Shown here: positions 16,523 through 25,379 of the stretch, in pieces | How positions within the stretch are numbered: position 1 is the first letter of the stretch | Layout of the letters: each line of letters opens with the position of its first letter | NCBI RefSeq assembly: GCF_900107155.1 | Contig: NZ_FNOX01000007.1 | Span: forward strand, 180,483 to 244,482 | Reading direction: 5' to 3' | Source: Pseudomonas salomonii | Lineage (GTDB): Bacteria; Pseudomonadota; Gammaproteobacteria; Pseudomonadales; Pseudomonadaceae | DNA length: 64,000 nucleotides | Translations under genes and position numbers: made by a program | The notes under the pieces: model-generated | The model's database searches: none | Seen by the model: only the letters and a program-made list of their open reading frames with translations | What the model was told of the DNA's origin: nothing

Positions 16523-16762
16523 ATGTTTCACCTGCCGCCGTTCGGCGTCTCTGCCTGCCTCCGCCAGGCTTTGTCCGCAGTCTATTCCTACAGCGTAAAT
16601 GCCCACGCACCGGCCAATATTCTTGACGGCCCGTCCGACCTCTTTTTTGCCTCCCCATCTGCCACTGACCGGCCGCTGCCTGCGCTGCCGATCAAGATTG
16701 CGCACAACTTTGGCGTGAGGAATGCAACGCTGCAGCAAATGGCAGGTAAGCTCCTACCCTGA
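16523..16762 (+). pseudogene. spuA: Probable remnant of spuA (gamma-glutamyl-GABA hydrolase)
   Basis: A 79-codon ORF lies where spuA sits in the P. aeruginosa order spuI-spuA-spuB. Its start, MFHLPPFGVSACLRQ, resembles the SpuA/PuuD N-terminus (LPxxGVTxCxRQ from memory). A later stretch, NILDGPSDLFFASPSATD, resembles the ILDxxDGILFTGSPSNVE block, and LPIKIAHNFGV resembles LPLIRAAxxAGV. The segments between are missing, and the class-I amidotransferase nucleophile motif (GICRG) and the His-Glu pair are absent. It reads as an internally deleted, non-catalytic remnant. It could alternatively be a chance ORF in a long 5' region. Confidence 0.45.
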
Positions 16763-16841
16763 ATGAACCAACGACGCGGATGCTGCGTCAACCAACGCCT
16801 GACCTTTAATGGATGTCAGGAAACACAGCCCAGAGGCATTT

Positions 16842-18200
16842 ATGAGTAACAACCTCGACCAGCTCACCGATTGGTTGAAAGACCACAAGATCACAGAAGT
16901 CGAATGCATGATTGGCGACCTCACGGGCATCACCCGGGGCAAGATCTCGCCGACCAACAAGTTCATCGCCGAAAAAGGCATGCGCCTGCCCGAGAGCGTT
17001 CTGTTGCAGACCGTGACCGGCGACTATGTCGAAGACGACATCTATTACGAATTGCTCGACCCGGCCGACATCGACATGATCTGCCGTCCCGACCAGAACG
17101 CGGTATTCCTGGTGCCTTGGGCCATCGAGCCCACCGCCCAGGTGATCCACGATACCTACGACAAGCAAGGCAACCCTATCGAGCTGTCGCCGCGCAACGT
17201 GCTCAAGAAGGTACTCAAGCTCTATTCCGACAGGGGCTGGCAGCCGATCGTGGCGCCGGAGATGGAGTTCTACCTGACCAAGCGCTGCGAAGACCCGGAC
17301 TTCCCGCTGCAACCGCCGATTGGCCGTTCCGGTCGCCCGGAAACCGGTCGCCAGTCCTTCTCTATAGAAGCCGCCAACGAATTCGACCCGTTGTTCGAAG
17401 ACGTCTACGACTGGTGCGAACTGCAGGAGCTGGACCTCGATACCCTGATCCACGAGGACGGCACGGCGCAGATGGAAATCAACTTCCGTCACGGCGATGC
17501 CCTGTCCCTGGCCGACCAGATCCTGGTGTTCAAGCGCACCATGCGTGAGGCCGCGCTCAAGCACAACGTGGCCGCCACCTTTATGGCCAAGCCGATGACC
17601 GGCGAGCCGGGCAGCGCGATGCACTTGCACCAGAGCATCATCGACATCGCCACCGGCAAGAACGTTTTCTCTAATGAAGACGGGACCATGAGCCAGCTGT
17701 TTCTCAACCACATTGGCGGCCTGCAGAAATTCATCCCTGAATTGCTGCCGTTGTTTGCCCCCAACGTGAACTCGTTCCGTCGCTTCCTGCCCGACACCTC
17801 GGCGCCGGTGAACGTGGAGTGGGGCGAAGAAAACCGCACCGTCGGCCTGCGCGTACCGGATGCCGGCCCGCAGAACCGCCGCGTCGAAAACCGCCTGCCG
17901 GGCGCTGATGCCAACCCGTACCTGGCGATTGCCGCCAGCTTGCTGTGTGGCTACATCGGCATGGTCGAAGGCCATAACCCCAGTGCACCGGTGGTGGGCC
18001 GTGGTTACGAGCGCCGCAACCTGCGCCTGCCGTTGACCATCGAAGACGCCCTGGAACGTATGGAAAACAGCAAAACCATCGAGAAGTACCTGGGGCAGAA
18101 ATTCATCACAGGCTACGTCGCGGTCAAGCGGGCCGAGCATGAAAACTTCAAGCGCGTGATCAGTTCGTGGGAGCGGGAATTCCTGCTCTTCGCCGTCTGA
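16842..18200 (+). CDS. spuB: Gamma-glutamylpolyamine synthetase SpuB
   Basis: 452 residues, glutamine-synthetase family, close to P. aeruginosa SpuB (LTDWLKDHKITEVECMIGDL ... SSWEREFLLFAV). It adds glutamate to putrescine or diamine intermediates. GS motifs include APEMEFYLTKR, KPMTGEPGSAMHLHQS and NRLPGADANPYLAIAAS. The open frame runs back to 16809, but ATG 16842 is the family start and has AGAGG upstream. First intact gene of the plus-strand spu operon. Confidence 0.93.
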   Translation: MSNNLDQLTDWLKDHKITEVECMIGDLTGITRGKISPTNKFIAEKGMRLPESVLLQTVTGDYVEDDIYYELLDPADIDMICRPDQNAVFLVPWAIEPTAQVIHDTYDKQGNPIELSPRNVLKKVLKLYSDRGWQPIVAPEMEFYLTKRCEDPDFPLQPPIGRSGRPETGRQSFSIEAANEFDPLFEDVYDWCELQELDLDTLIHEDGTAQMEINFRHGDALSLADQILVFKRTMREAALKHNVAATFMAKPMTGEPGSAMHLHQSIIDIATGKNVFSNEDGTMSQLFLNHIGGLQKFIPELLPLFAPNVNSFRRFLPDTSAPVNVEWGEENRTVGLRVPDAGPQNRRVENRLPGADANPYLAIAASLLCGYIGMVEGHNPSAPVVGRGYERRNLRLPLTIEDALERMENSKTIEKYLGQKFITGYVAVKRAEHENFKRVISSWEREFLLFAV

Positions 18201-18206
18201 TGCGCC

Positions 18207-18232
18207 GGGCGCGTGGGGCAACCCGCGTGCCC
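18207..18232 (+). other. Intercistronic hairpin between spuB and spuC
   Basis: GGGCGCGTGGG (18207-18217) pairs fully, using two G-U pairs, with CCCGCGTGCCC (18222-18232) around a GCAA tetraloop of the GNRA class. There is no T-run, so it is more likely an RNA processing or stability element than a terminator. Confidence 0.65.
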
Positions 18233-18259
18233 TTCACCGAAAAAGTCTAGGAGACCGGT

Positions 18260-19624
18260 ATGTCCAGCAACAACCCGCAAACCCGTGAATGGCAAGCCTT
18301 GAGCAATGATCACCACTTGGCGCCGTTCAGCGACTTCAAGCAATTGAAAGAGAAAGGCCCACGGATCATCACCAAAGCCCACGGCGTTTACCTGTGGGAC
18401 AGCGAAGGCAACAAGATCCTCGACGGCATGGCCGGCCTGTGGTGCGTGGCGATCGGTTACGGTCGCGACGAGCTGGCTGACGCCGCCGCCAAACAGATGA
18501 AAGAACTGCCTTACTACAACCTGTTCTTCCAGACCGCGCACCCGCCGGTGCTGGAGTTGGCCAAAGTCATTGCCGATGTCGCGCCTGCCGGCATGAACCA
18601 CGTGTTCTTCACCGGTTCCGGCTCCGAAGGCAACGACACCATGCTGCGCATGGTCCGCCACTACTGGGCGATCAAGGGCCAGCCGAACAAGAAAACCATC
18701 ATCAGCCGCAAGAACGGCTACCACGGCTCCACCGTGGCCGGCGCCAGCCTGGGCGGCATGACTTATATGCACGAACAGGGCGACTTGCCGATCCCTGGCA
18801 TCACCCACATCGCCCAGCCTTACTGGTATGGCGAAGGCGGCGACATGAGCCCGGAAGAGTTCGGGGTCTGGGCTGCCAACCAGCTGGAAGAAAAGATTCT
18901 GGAGCTGGGCGTGGACAACGTCGGGGCCTTTATTGCCGAGCCGATCCAGGGTGCCGGTGGCGTGATCGTGCCGCCTGAGAGCTACTGGCCGCGCATCAAG
19001 GAAATCCTCGCCAAGTACGACATCCTGTTCGTCGCCGACGAAGTGATCTGCGGTTTCGGCCGTACCGGCGAATGGTTCGGCAGCGATTTCTACGACCTCA
19101 AGCCGCACATGATGACCATCGCCAAAGGCCTGACCTCGGGTTACATCCCCATGGGCGGCTTGATCGTGCACGACGACGTGGTTGCCGTGCTCAATGAAGG
19201 CGGCGATTTCAACCACGGCTTCACCTATTCCGGTCACCCGGTGGCCGCCGCCGTGGCTTTGGAAAACATCCGCATCATGCGTGATGAAAAAATCATTAAG
19301 CGTGTGCACGAAGAAGCGGCACCGTATTTGCAGAAACGCCTGAGGGAACTGGCTGATCACCCGCTGGTGGGTGAAGTGCGCGGTGTGGGCATGCTCGGGG
19401 CGATTGAGCTGGTGCAGGACAAGGCCACGCGCAAACGTTACGAAGGCCGTGGTGTGGGCATGATCTGCCGCACGTTCTGCTTCGAGAATGGCCTGATCAT
19501 GCGCGCCGTAGGCGACACCATGATCATTTCGCCGCCGCTGGTGATCAGCAATGCGCAAATCGACGAGCTGGTGACCAAGGCTCGCCATTGCCTGGACCTG
19601 ACTTTGGCGGCATTGCAGGGCTAA
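18260..19624 (+). CDS. spuC: Putrescine/polyamine:pyruvate aminotransferase SpuC
   Basis: 454 residues, class-III PLP aminotransferase. It transfers the amino group of putrescine or its derivatives to pyruvate, leading to GABA. The PLP lysine is in MTIAKGLTSGYIPMGG, the cofactor aspartate in LFVADEVICGFGRTG, and the phosphate-binding segment in GSGSEGNDTMLRM. AGGAGACCGGT before the ATG is a good ribosome-binding site. Operon neighbours are the transport genes spuDEFGH. Confidence 0.94.
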   Translation: MSSNNPQTREWQALSNDHHLAPFSDFKQLKEKGPRIITKAHGVYLWDSEGNKILDGMAGLWCVAIGYGRDELADAAAKQMKELPYYNLFFQTAHPPVLELAKVIADVAPAGMNHVFFTGSGSEGNDTMLRMVRHYWAIKGQPNKKTIISRKNGYHGSTVAGASLGGMTYMHEQGDLPIPGITHIAQPYWYGEGGDMSPEEFGVWAANQLEEKILELGVDNVGAFIAEPIQGAGGVIVPPESYWPRIKEILAKYDILFVADEVICGFGRTGEWFGSDFYDLKPHMMTIAKGLTSGYIPMGGLIVHDDVVAVLNEGGDFNHGFTYSGHPVAAAVALENIRIMRDEKIIKRVHEEAAPYLQKRLRELADHPLVGEVRGVGMLGAIELVQDKATRKRYEGRGVGMICRTFCFENGLIMRAVGDTMIISPPLVISNAQIDELVTKARHCLDLTLAALQG

Positions 19625-19631
19625 GTGCTAG

Positions 19632-19670
19632 GCTCAGAACGCAGCGGCTTTCGGGCGCTGCATTCTGAGC
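19632..19670 (+). other. Strong hairpin between spuC and spuD
   Basis: A 15-base stem with one mismatch: GCTCAGAACGCAGCG (19632-19646) and CGCTGCATTCTGAGC (19656-19670). It begins eight bases after the spuC stop. AGCTATAAATG follows, so it is not a clear intrinsic terminator. It probably sets relative levels of enzyme and transporter mRNAs. A separate promoter for spuD in 19671-19803 is possible. Confidence 0.65.
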
Positions 19671-19803
19671 AGCTATAAATGAGGCTTTGGTTGAAAGCCG
19701 GCCTCGGAACTTGCCAGACTGTCGCCCTGTTTTGTTGCCCTTTAACGGGCCGCTTAACACTGTAAGAACGTGGCCCAAAAAAGAAAAATTGGAGCATCAC
19801 CAA

Positions 19804-20913
19804 ATGAAGGCATTAGGTTTGAAGAACGCTGGCAAGACCCTCCTCGCCTTGTCCCTGTTGGGCGCAATGGCGGGCGCGGCCCAGGCAGACGATAAAGTCC
19901 TGCACGTATACAACTGGTCCGACTACATTGCACCGGACACCATCGCCAACTTTGAAAAAGAGTCCGGCATCAAGGTGGTGTACGACGTTTTTGACAGCAA
20001 CGAGACCCTCGAAGCCAAGTTGCTGGCAGGCAAGTCCGGTTACGACATCGTCGTGCCGTCGAACAACTTCCTCGCCAAGCAGATCAAGGCCGGTGTCTAT
20101 CAGGAGCTGGACAAGTCCAAGCTGACCAACTACGACAACCTGAACAAATCCCTGCTTAAAGCCGTGTCGATCAGCGACCCGGACAACAAGCACGCTTTCC
20201 CGTACATGTGGGGCTCGATCGGCATCGGCTACAACCCGGAGAAGGTCAAGGCTGCACTGGGTATCGACAAGATCGACTCGTGGGACGTGCTGCTCAAGCC
20301 TGAGAACATCGCCAAGCTCAAAAGCTGCGGTGTGAGCTTCCTTGATTCGCCAACCGAAATGCTGCCGGTGGCACTGCACTACCTGGGCCTGCCGACCGAC
20401 ACCCAGAAGAAAGCTGACCTCAAGCAAGCTGAAGACCTGTTCCTCAAGCTGCGCCCATCGATCGGCTACTTCCACTCGTCCAAGTACATCTCGGACCTGG
20501 CCAACGGCAACATCTGCGTAGCCGTGGGTTACTCGGGTGACATCCAGCAGGCCAAGTCCCGCGCGGCTGAAGCCGGTGGCAAGGTCAAAGTGGCCTACGA
20601 CATTCCGAAAGAAGGCGCCGGTAGCTTCTTCGACATGGTCGCCATCCCTAAAGATGCCGAAAACGTCGACGCCGCCTACAAGTTCATGAACTACCTGCTC
20701 AAGCCGGAAGTCATGGCCTCGATCACCAACAGCGTGCGTTTCCCGAATGGTAACGAGAAGGCTACCGCACTGGTCGACAAAGACATCACCAGCGACCCGG
20801 GCATCTACCCGCCAGCCGATGTGCAGGCCAAGCTCTACGCCATTGCTGACTTGCCGGCTGCAACCCAGCGTGAAATGACACGCAGCTGGACCAAGATCAA
20901 GTCTGGTAAGTAA
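19804..20913 (+). CDS. spuD: Polyamine ABC transporter binding protein SpuD
   Basis: 369 residues with a signal peptide ending near AQA-DD. PotF/SpuD family, periplasmic, mainly putrescine-binding in P. aeruginosa. The mature start VLHVYNWSDYIAPDTIANFE and the TYDVFDSNETLEAKLLAGKS-like block contain the polyamine-binding residues. The frame is open from 19687, but ATG 19804 begins the signal peptide and follows TTGGAG. It is a paralogue of spuE downstream. Confidence 0.95.
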   Translation: MKALGLKNAGKTLLALSLLGAMAGAAQADDKVLHVYNWSDYIAPDTIANFEKESGIKVVYDVFDSNETLEAKLLAGKSGYDIVVPSNNFLAKQIKAGVYQELDKSKLTNYDNLNKSLLKAVSISDPDNKHAFPYMWGSIGIGYNPEKVKAALGIDKIDSWDVLLKPENIAKLKSCGVSFLDSPTEMLPVALHYLGLPTDTQKKADLKQAEDLFLKLRPSIGYFHSSKYISDLANGNICVAVGYSGDIQQAKSRAAEAGGKVKVAYDIPKEGAGSFFDMVAIPKDAENVDAAYKFMNYLLKPEVMASITNSVRFPNGNEKATALVDKDITSDPGIYPPADVQAKLYAIADLPAATQREMTRSWTKIKSGK

Positions 20914-20939
20914 GCCTTAAAAGCTGTGGGAGTGGCTTG

Positions 20940-21029
20940 TGTGGGAGCGGGCTTGCTCGCGAAGACGGTGTGTCAGCCAGCGGATGTATCAACTGATACC
21001 CCGCTTTCGCGAGCAAGCCCGCTCCCACA
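20940..21029. repeat. REP doublet, family A (copy 2)
   Basis: TGTGGGAGCGGGCTTGCTCG and CGAGCAAGCCCGCTCCCACA flank about 50 bases, inserted between spuD and spuE inside an operon. A lone extra half-motif, GCTGTGGGAGTGGCTTG, directly precedes it (20923-20939). This is the only family-A copy within a transcription unit here. Confidence 0.88.
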
Positions 21030-21153
21030 TAGCCCGTTCACACAAATTAAATGACAGAAAGTTTTGCCGGATCGGTTTATCGAGGGTAAGTTGCGCGCCG
21101 GTTTTGTTGCCGGGCAACAACTTTAAGGCCCAACTATTTAAGAGGACCTCCAC

Positions 21154-22248
21154 TTGCCAATTTCTTTATTTCGCAAAGCCATGCTGGTGGGTGCAGGTAT
21201 CACGCTGGCTGTGAGCGTGCAGGCCGCACCGACAGTGCATATTTATAACTGGTCGGACTACATTGGCCCGGACACCCTGGCCAACTTTGAAAAGGCGACT
21301 GGCATCAAGCCCGTGTATGACGTGTTTGATTCCAACGAAACCCTGGAAGGCAAGTTGCTCGCCGGTCGTACCGGTTACGACGTGGTGGTGCCGTCCAATC
21401 ACTTTCTCGGCAAGCAGATCAAGGCCGGTGCGTTCCAGAAGCTCGACAAGTCATTGCTGACTCACTATTCCAACCTGGACCCGGTGCTGCTCAAGCGCCT
21501 GGAAAAGAACGATCCGGGTAACCAGTACGCCGTACCGTACCTGTGGGGCACCAACGGCATCGGTTACAACGTCGACAAAGTCAAAGAAGTGCTGGGCGTC
21601 GACCATATCGATTCCTGGGCCGTGCTGTTCGAACCGGAGAACATGAAGAAGCTCGCCACCTGTGGCGTTTCGTTCATGGATTCGGCCGATGAGATGCTGC
21701 CGGCGGTGCTCAACTACATGGGCCTGAACCCCAACAGCACCAACCCCGAAGACTACAAGAAGGCCGAAGAGAAGCTGCTCAAAGTGCGGCCCTACGTGAC
21801 CTATTTCCATTCTTCCAAATACATCTCGGACCTGGCCAACGGCAACATTTGCGTGGCGGCCGGTTTCTCCGGGGATGTGTTTCAGGCCAAGGCCCGTGCG
21901 GCTGAAGCTGGCAAAGGCGTGAATATCGCCTACACGATTCCCAAAGAAGGCGGCAATTTGTGGTTTGACGTGCTGGCGATCCCGGCGGATGCCACCAACG
22001 TCAAAGAGGCCCATGCCTTCATCAACTATTTACTGCAACCTGAGGTGATCGCTCAGGTCAGTGATCAAGTCGGTTATGCCAACCCTAACCCAGGGGCGGA
22101 CAAACTGATGGAGCAATCGATACGCACTGACGCAGCGGTTTACCCACCGCAGGCGGTTCTCGACCGGACGTTCGTCAACTTCGAGCTACCCCCGAAAGTG
22201 CAGCGTTTAATGACCCGTAGCTGGACCAAGGTCAAGACGGGCAAGTAA
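21154..22248 (+). CDS. spuE: Polyamine (spermidine) ABC transporter binding protein SpuE
   Basis: 364 residues, PotF/SpuE family, spermidine-preferring in P. aeruginosa. Mature start VHIYNWSDYIGPDTLANFEK. The best start is TTG 21154, with AGAGGA at 21141-21146 seven bases upstream. It gives a complete signal peptide (n-region ISLFRK, hydrophobic core, cleavage near VQA-AP). ATG 21181 would remove the positive n-region. A REP element and about 120 bases of possible promoter precede it. Confidence 0.93.
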   Translation: MPISLFRKAMLVGAGITLAVSVQAAPTVHIYNWSDYIGPDTLANFEKATGIKPVYDVFDSNETLEGKLLAGRTGYDVVVPSNHFLGKQIKAGAFQKLDKSLLTHYSNLDPVLLKRLEKNDPGNQYAVPYLWGTNGIGYNVDKVKEVLGVDHIDSWAVLFEPENMKKLATCGVSFMDSADEMLPAVLNYMGLNPNSTNPEDYKKAEEKLLKVRPYVTYFHSSKYISDLANGNICVAAGFSGDVFQAKARAAEAGKGVNIAYTIPKEGGNLWFDVLAIPADATNVKEAHAFINYLLQPEVIAQVSDQVGYANPNPGADKLMEQSIRTDAAVYPPQAVLDRTFVNFELPPKVQRLMTRSWTKVKTGK

Positions 22249-22263
22249 AGCTCAAACTATCCA

Positions 22264-22289
22264 AGGTTTCGCCCGTCTTGGGCGAACCT
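22264..22289 (+). other. Hairpin between spuE and spuF, possible partial terminator
   Basis: AGGTTTCGCCC (one bulged T) pairs with GGGCGAACCT around GTCTT, followed by CAAATTTT. The short T-run suggests partial read-through termination, which would keep binding-protein transcripts above transporter-core transcripts. Confidence 0.6.
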
Positions 22290-22313
22290 CAAATTTTGTT
22301 GGGAGTTTCGTAA

Positions 22314-23456
22314 ATGGCAGTTGCCTCCGGCGCCTATAAGAAAGCCCTCGAGGGCGACCAGACACCGAAAAAGGTGTTGGTCAAAATCGACCGGGTCACG
22401 AAGAAGTTCGACGAGACGATTGCCGTGGACGATGTGTCCCTGGAAATCAAAAAAGGCGAGATCTTCGCCTTGCTCGGCGGATCGGGTTCGGGCAAATCCA
22501 CCCTGCTGCGCATGCTCGCAGGCTTCGAGCGCCCAACGGAAGGTCGCATCTACCTCGACGGTGTGGACATCACCGACATGCCGCCCTACGAGCGGCCGAT
22601 CAACATGATGTTCCAGTCCTACGCCTTGTTCCCACACATGACCGTGGCGCAGAACATTGCCTTCGGCCTGCAACAGGACAAGATCCCCAAGGCTGAAGTC
22701 GACGCCCGCGTGGCCGAGATGCTCAAGCTGGTGCAGATGAGCCAGTACGCCAAGCGCAAGCCGCACCAGCTGTCCGGTGGCCAGCGCCAGCGTGTGGCGT
22801 TGGCACGTTCCCTGGCCAAGCGCCCGAAACTGCTGCTGCTCGATGAGCCGATGGGTGCATTGGACAAAAAACTGCGTTCGCAGATGCAGCTGGAACTGGT
22901 GGAAATCATCGAGCGCGTGGGCGTGACCTGCGTGATGGTGACCCACGACCAGGAAGAGGCCATGACCATGGCCGAGCGCATCGCGATCATGCACCTGGGC
23001 TGGATCGCGCAGATCGGCAGCCCGATCGACATCTACGAAACCCCCACCAGCCGCCTGGTGTGCGAGTTCATCGGCAACGTCAACATCTTCGACACCCAGG
23101 TGGTGGACGATGCCGAAGGCCACGCGGTGCTCAAGTGCCCGGACCTGGACCGCGACATCTACGTGGGCTACGGCATCGCCACCTCGGTGGAAGACAAGTC
23201 GGTGACCTACGCGATCCGCCCGGAAAAACTGCTGGTCACTACCGAAATGCCGACCTGTGAACACAACTGGTCCAGCGGCAAGGTGCACGATATCGCTTAC
23301 CTCGGCGGCCATTCGGTGTTCTACGTGGAACTGCCGAGCGGCAAGCTGGTGCAGTCTTTCGTGGCCAACGCCGAACGCCGTGGCCAGCGCCCAACCTGGG
23401 GTGACCAGGTGTATGTGTGGTGGGAAGACGACAGCGGCGTGGTACTTCGCTCATGA
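22314..23456 (+). CDS. spuF: Polyamine ABC transporter ATP-binding protein SpuF
   Basis: 380 residues, PotA/PotG type. The motifs are Walker A GGSGSGKST, Q-loop MMFQSYALFPHMT, signature LSGGQRQRVALARSL and Walker B LLLLDEPMGALD. A C-terminal TOBE regulatory domain covers about 290-375. It powers SpuDE-GH uptake. GGGAG precedes the ATG. Its stop overlaps the spuG start (ATGA). Confidence 0.95.
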   Translation: MAVASGAYKKALEGDQTPKKVLVKIDRVTKKFDETIAVDDVSLEIKKGEIFALLGGSGSGKSTLLRMLAGFERPTEGRIYLDGVDITDMPPYERPINMMFQSYALFPHMTVAQNIAFGLQQDKIPKAEVDARVAEMLKLVQMSQYAKRKPHQLSGGQRQRVALARSLAKRPKLLLLDEPMGALDKKLRSQMQLELVEIIERVGVTCVMVTHDQEEAMTMAERIAIMHLGWIAQIGSPIDIYETPTSRLVCEFIGNVNIFDTQVVDDAEGHAVLKCPDLDRDIYVGYGIATSVEDKSVTYAIRPEKLLVTTEMPTCEHNWSSGKVHDIAYLGGHSVFYVELPSGKLVQSFVANAERRGQRPTWGDQVYVWWEDDSGVVLRS

Positions 23457-24373
23457 ATATGAAGAAGTTCAAGCGGCGCTTGGATCGCATAATCCCCAAT
23501 GGCAAGCAGGTGGTCATCGGGATTCCATTCCTCTGGCTGTTTCTGTTTTTCGCACTGCCGTTTTTCATCGTATTGAAAATCAGCTTTGCCGAAGCCGACG
23601 TGGCGATCCCGCCTTACACCGAGATCTACACCTACGTTGAGCAAAAGCTGCAAGTGGTGCTGAACCTGGCCAACTACAGCTTGCTGGCGGGCGACGAGTT
23701 GTACATCGCCGCCTACCTGGGCTCGCTGAAGATGGCGTTTTTCAGCACGCTGCTGTGCCTGCTGATCGGCTACCCGATGGCCTACGCCATCGCCACCGCG
23801 CGCAAAGAGATGCAGACCGTGCTGGTGCTGCTGATCATGATGCCGACCTGGACCGCGATCCTGATCCGCGTGTATGCGTGGATGGGCATCCTCAGCAACA
23901 ACGGCTTGCTCAACGGCTTCCTGATGTCCATCGGGCTGATCAACGAGCCGCTGCAGATCCTCAACACCAACATTGCGGTGTATATCGGCGTGGTCTATTC
24001 GTACCTGCCGTTCATGATCCTGCCGCTGTACGCCAACCTGGTCAAACACGACCAGAGCCTGCTGGAAGCCGCATCCGATCTGGGTTCGAGCACCTTCAAC
24101 AGCTTCTGGAAAATCACCGTGCCGCTATCCAAGAACGGCATCATCGCCGGTTGCATGCTGGTGTTTATCCCGGTGGTGGGCGAGTTCGTGATTCCTGAAC
24201 TGCTCGGCGGCCCGGAAACCCTGATGATCGGTAAAGTGCTGTGGCAGGAATTCTTCAACAACCGTGACTGGCCGGTGGCGTCTGCCCTGGCGGTGGTGAT
24301 GCTGGCGATCCTGATCGTGCCGATCATCCTGTTCAACCGCAGCCAAGCCAAAGAGCTGGAGGGCAAGATATGA
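23453..24373 (+). CDS. spuG: Polyamine ABC transporter permease SpuG
   Basis: 306 residues, PotB/PotH family with about six transmembrane helices. The cytoplasmic EAA loop is EAASDLGSSTFNSFWKITVP. The frame is open from 23417, but ATG 23453 overlaps the spuF stop by four bases and starts with the basic segment MNMKKFKRRLDR typical of PotH-like permeases. Pairs with SpuH. Confidence 0.94.
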   Translation: MNMKKFKRRLDRIIPNGKQVVIGIPFLWLFLFFALPFFIVLKISFAEADVAIPPYTEIYTYVEQKLQVVLNLANYSLLAGDELYIAAYLGSLKMAFFSTLLCLLIGYPMAYAIATARKEMQTVLVLLIMMPTWTAILIRVYAWMGILSNNGLLNGFLMSIGLINEPLQILNTNIAVYIGVVYSYLPFMILPLYANLVKHDQSLLEAASDLGSSTFNSFWKITVPLSKNGIIAGCMLVFIPVVGEFVIPELLGGPETLMIGKVLWQEFFNNRDWPVASALAVVMLAILIVPIILFNRSQAKELEGKI

Positions 24374-25254
24374 AGCGCTTTCGTTTCTCCAGCTTCATGC
24401 TGGTCGCAGGCTTGTTGTTCATCTACCTGCCGATGTTGATCCTGGTGATCTACTCGTTCAACGAATCCAAGCTGGTGACAGTGTGGGGCGGTTGGTCGAT
24501 CAAGTGGTACGTGGGCCTGTTGGACAACACCCAGTTGATGGGCTCGGTGGCGCGCTCCCTGGAAATCGCCTGCTACACGGCGGTGGCCGCGGTGGCATTG
24601 GGTACGCTGGCGGCCTTCGTGCTGACACGTATCAGCCAGTTCAAGGGCCGCACGCTGTTCGGTGGCCTGGTGACTGCGCCATTGGTGATGCCCGAAGTGA
24701 TCACCGGTCTGTCGCTGTTGCTGCTGTTCGTGGCGATGGCGCAGATGATCGGCTGGCCCCAGGAACGTGGCATCGTCACCATCTGGATCGCTCACACCAC
24801 GTTCTGCGCGGCGTATGTGGCGGTGGTGGTGTCGGCGCGCTTGCGTGAGCTGGACCTGTCGATCGAAGAAGCGGCGATGGACTTGGGCGCACGGCCATGG
24901 AAGGTGTTCTTCCTGATCACCATCCCGATGATCGCGCCGTCGCTGGCGGCGGGCGGCATGATGTCGTTCGCGCTGTCGCTGGACGACCTGGTACTGGCCA
25001 GCTTCGTCTCGGGCCCAGGTTCGACGACGTTGCCGATGGAAGTGTTCTCGGCGGTGCGTCTGGGGGTTAAACCCGAGATCAACGCCGTGGCCAGTTTGAT
25101 TCTGCTGGCGGTTTCGCTGGTGACCTTCCTGGTGTGGTTCTTCAGCCGTCGGGCCGAAGAGATGCGCAAGAAGGCGATTCAACAAGCCATCGAAGAAGCG
25201 GCGGCGGACGGTTGGCAGCAACCGGACAAGCGCCGGGCGCCTGCGCCGGTCTAA
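24370..25254 (+). CDS. spuH: Polyamine ABC transporter permease SpuH
   Basis: 294 residues, PotC/PotI family with six predicted helices. The EAA loop is EEAAMDLGARPWKVFFLITI. The ATG overlaps the spuG stop by four bases, so spuFGH are translationally coupled. The C-terminus is a charged cytoplasmic tail of about 30 residues. It is the last gene of the operon, and a family-D repeat follows nine bases later. Confidence 0.94.
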   Translation: MKRFRFSSFMLVAGLLFIYLPMLILVIYSFNESKLVTVWGGWSIKWYVGLLDNTQLMGSVARSLEIACYTAVAAVALGTLAAFVLTRISQFKGRTLFGGLVTAPLVMPEVITGLSLLLLFVAMAQMIGWPQERGIVTIWIAHTTFCAAYVAVVVSARLRELDLSIEEAAMDLGARPWKVFFLITIPMIAPSLAAGGMMSFALSLDDLVLASFVSGPGSTTLPMEVFSAVRLGVKPEINAVASLILLAVSLVTFLVWFFSRRAEEMRKKAIQQAIEEAAADGWQQPDKRRAPAPV

Positions 25255-25263
25255 CCTGATAAA

Positions 25264-25376
25264 GATCGTTCCCACGCTCCGCGTGGGAACGCCTCCTGTG
25301 ACGCTCTGCGTCACACTCCCAAGAGCGGACGCGGAGCGTCCATGGCTGCATTCCCACGCAGAGCGTTGGAACGATC
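25264..25376. repeat. Complex REP doublet, family D (copy 3)
   Basis: GATCGTTCCCACGCTCCGCG to the inverted CGCAGAGCGTTGGAACGATC (one base change in the right arm). Central GACGCTCTGCGTC / GACGCGGAGCGTC pair. It separates the convergent spuH and HD-domain genes. Confidence 0.9.
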
Positions 25377-25379
25377 TAG

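Noticed and set aside
16412..16738. 108-codon minus-strand ORF in the spuI-spuB gap
   Set aside because: It overlaps the candidate spuA remnant on the other strand, has no Shine-Dalgarno and resembles no family I know.
20939..21214. 91-codon ORF upstream of spuE
   Set aside because: It runs through a REP doublet and into spuE in another frame, with no ribosome-binding site. The real start is TTG 21154.
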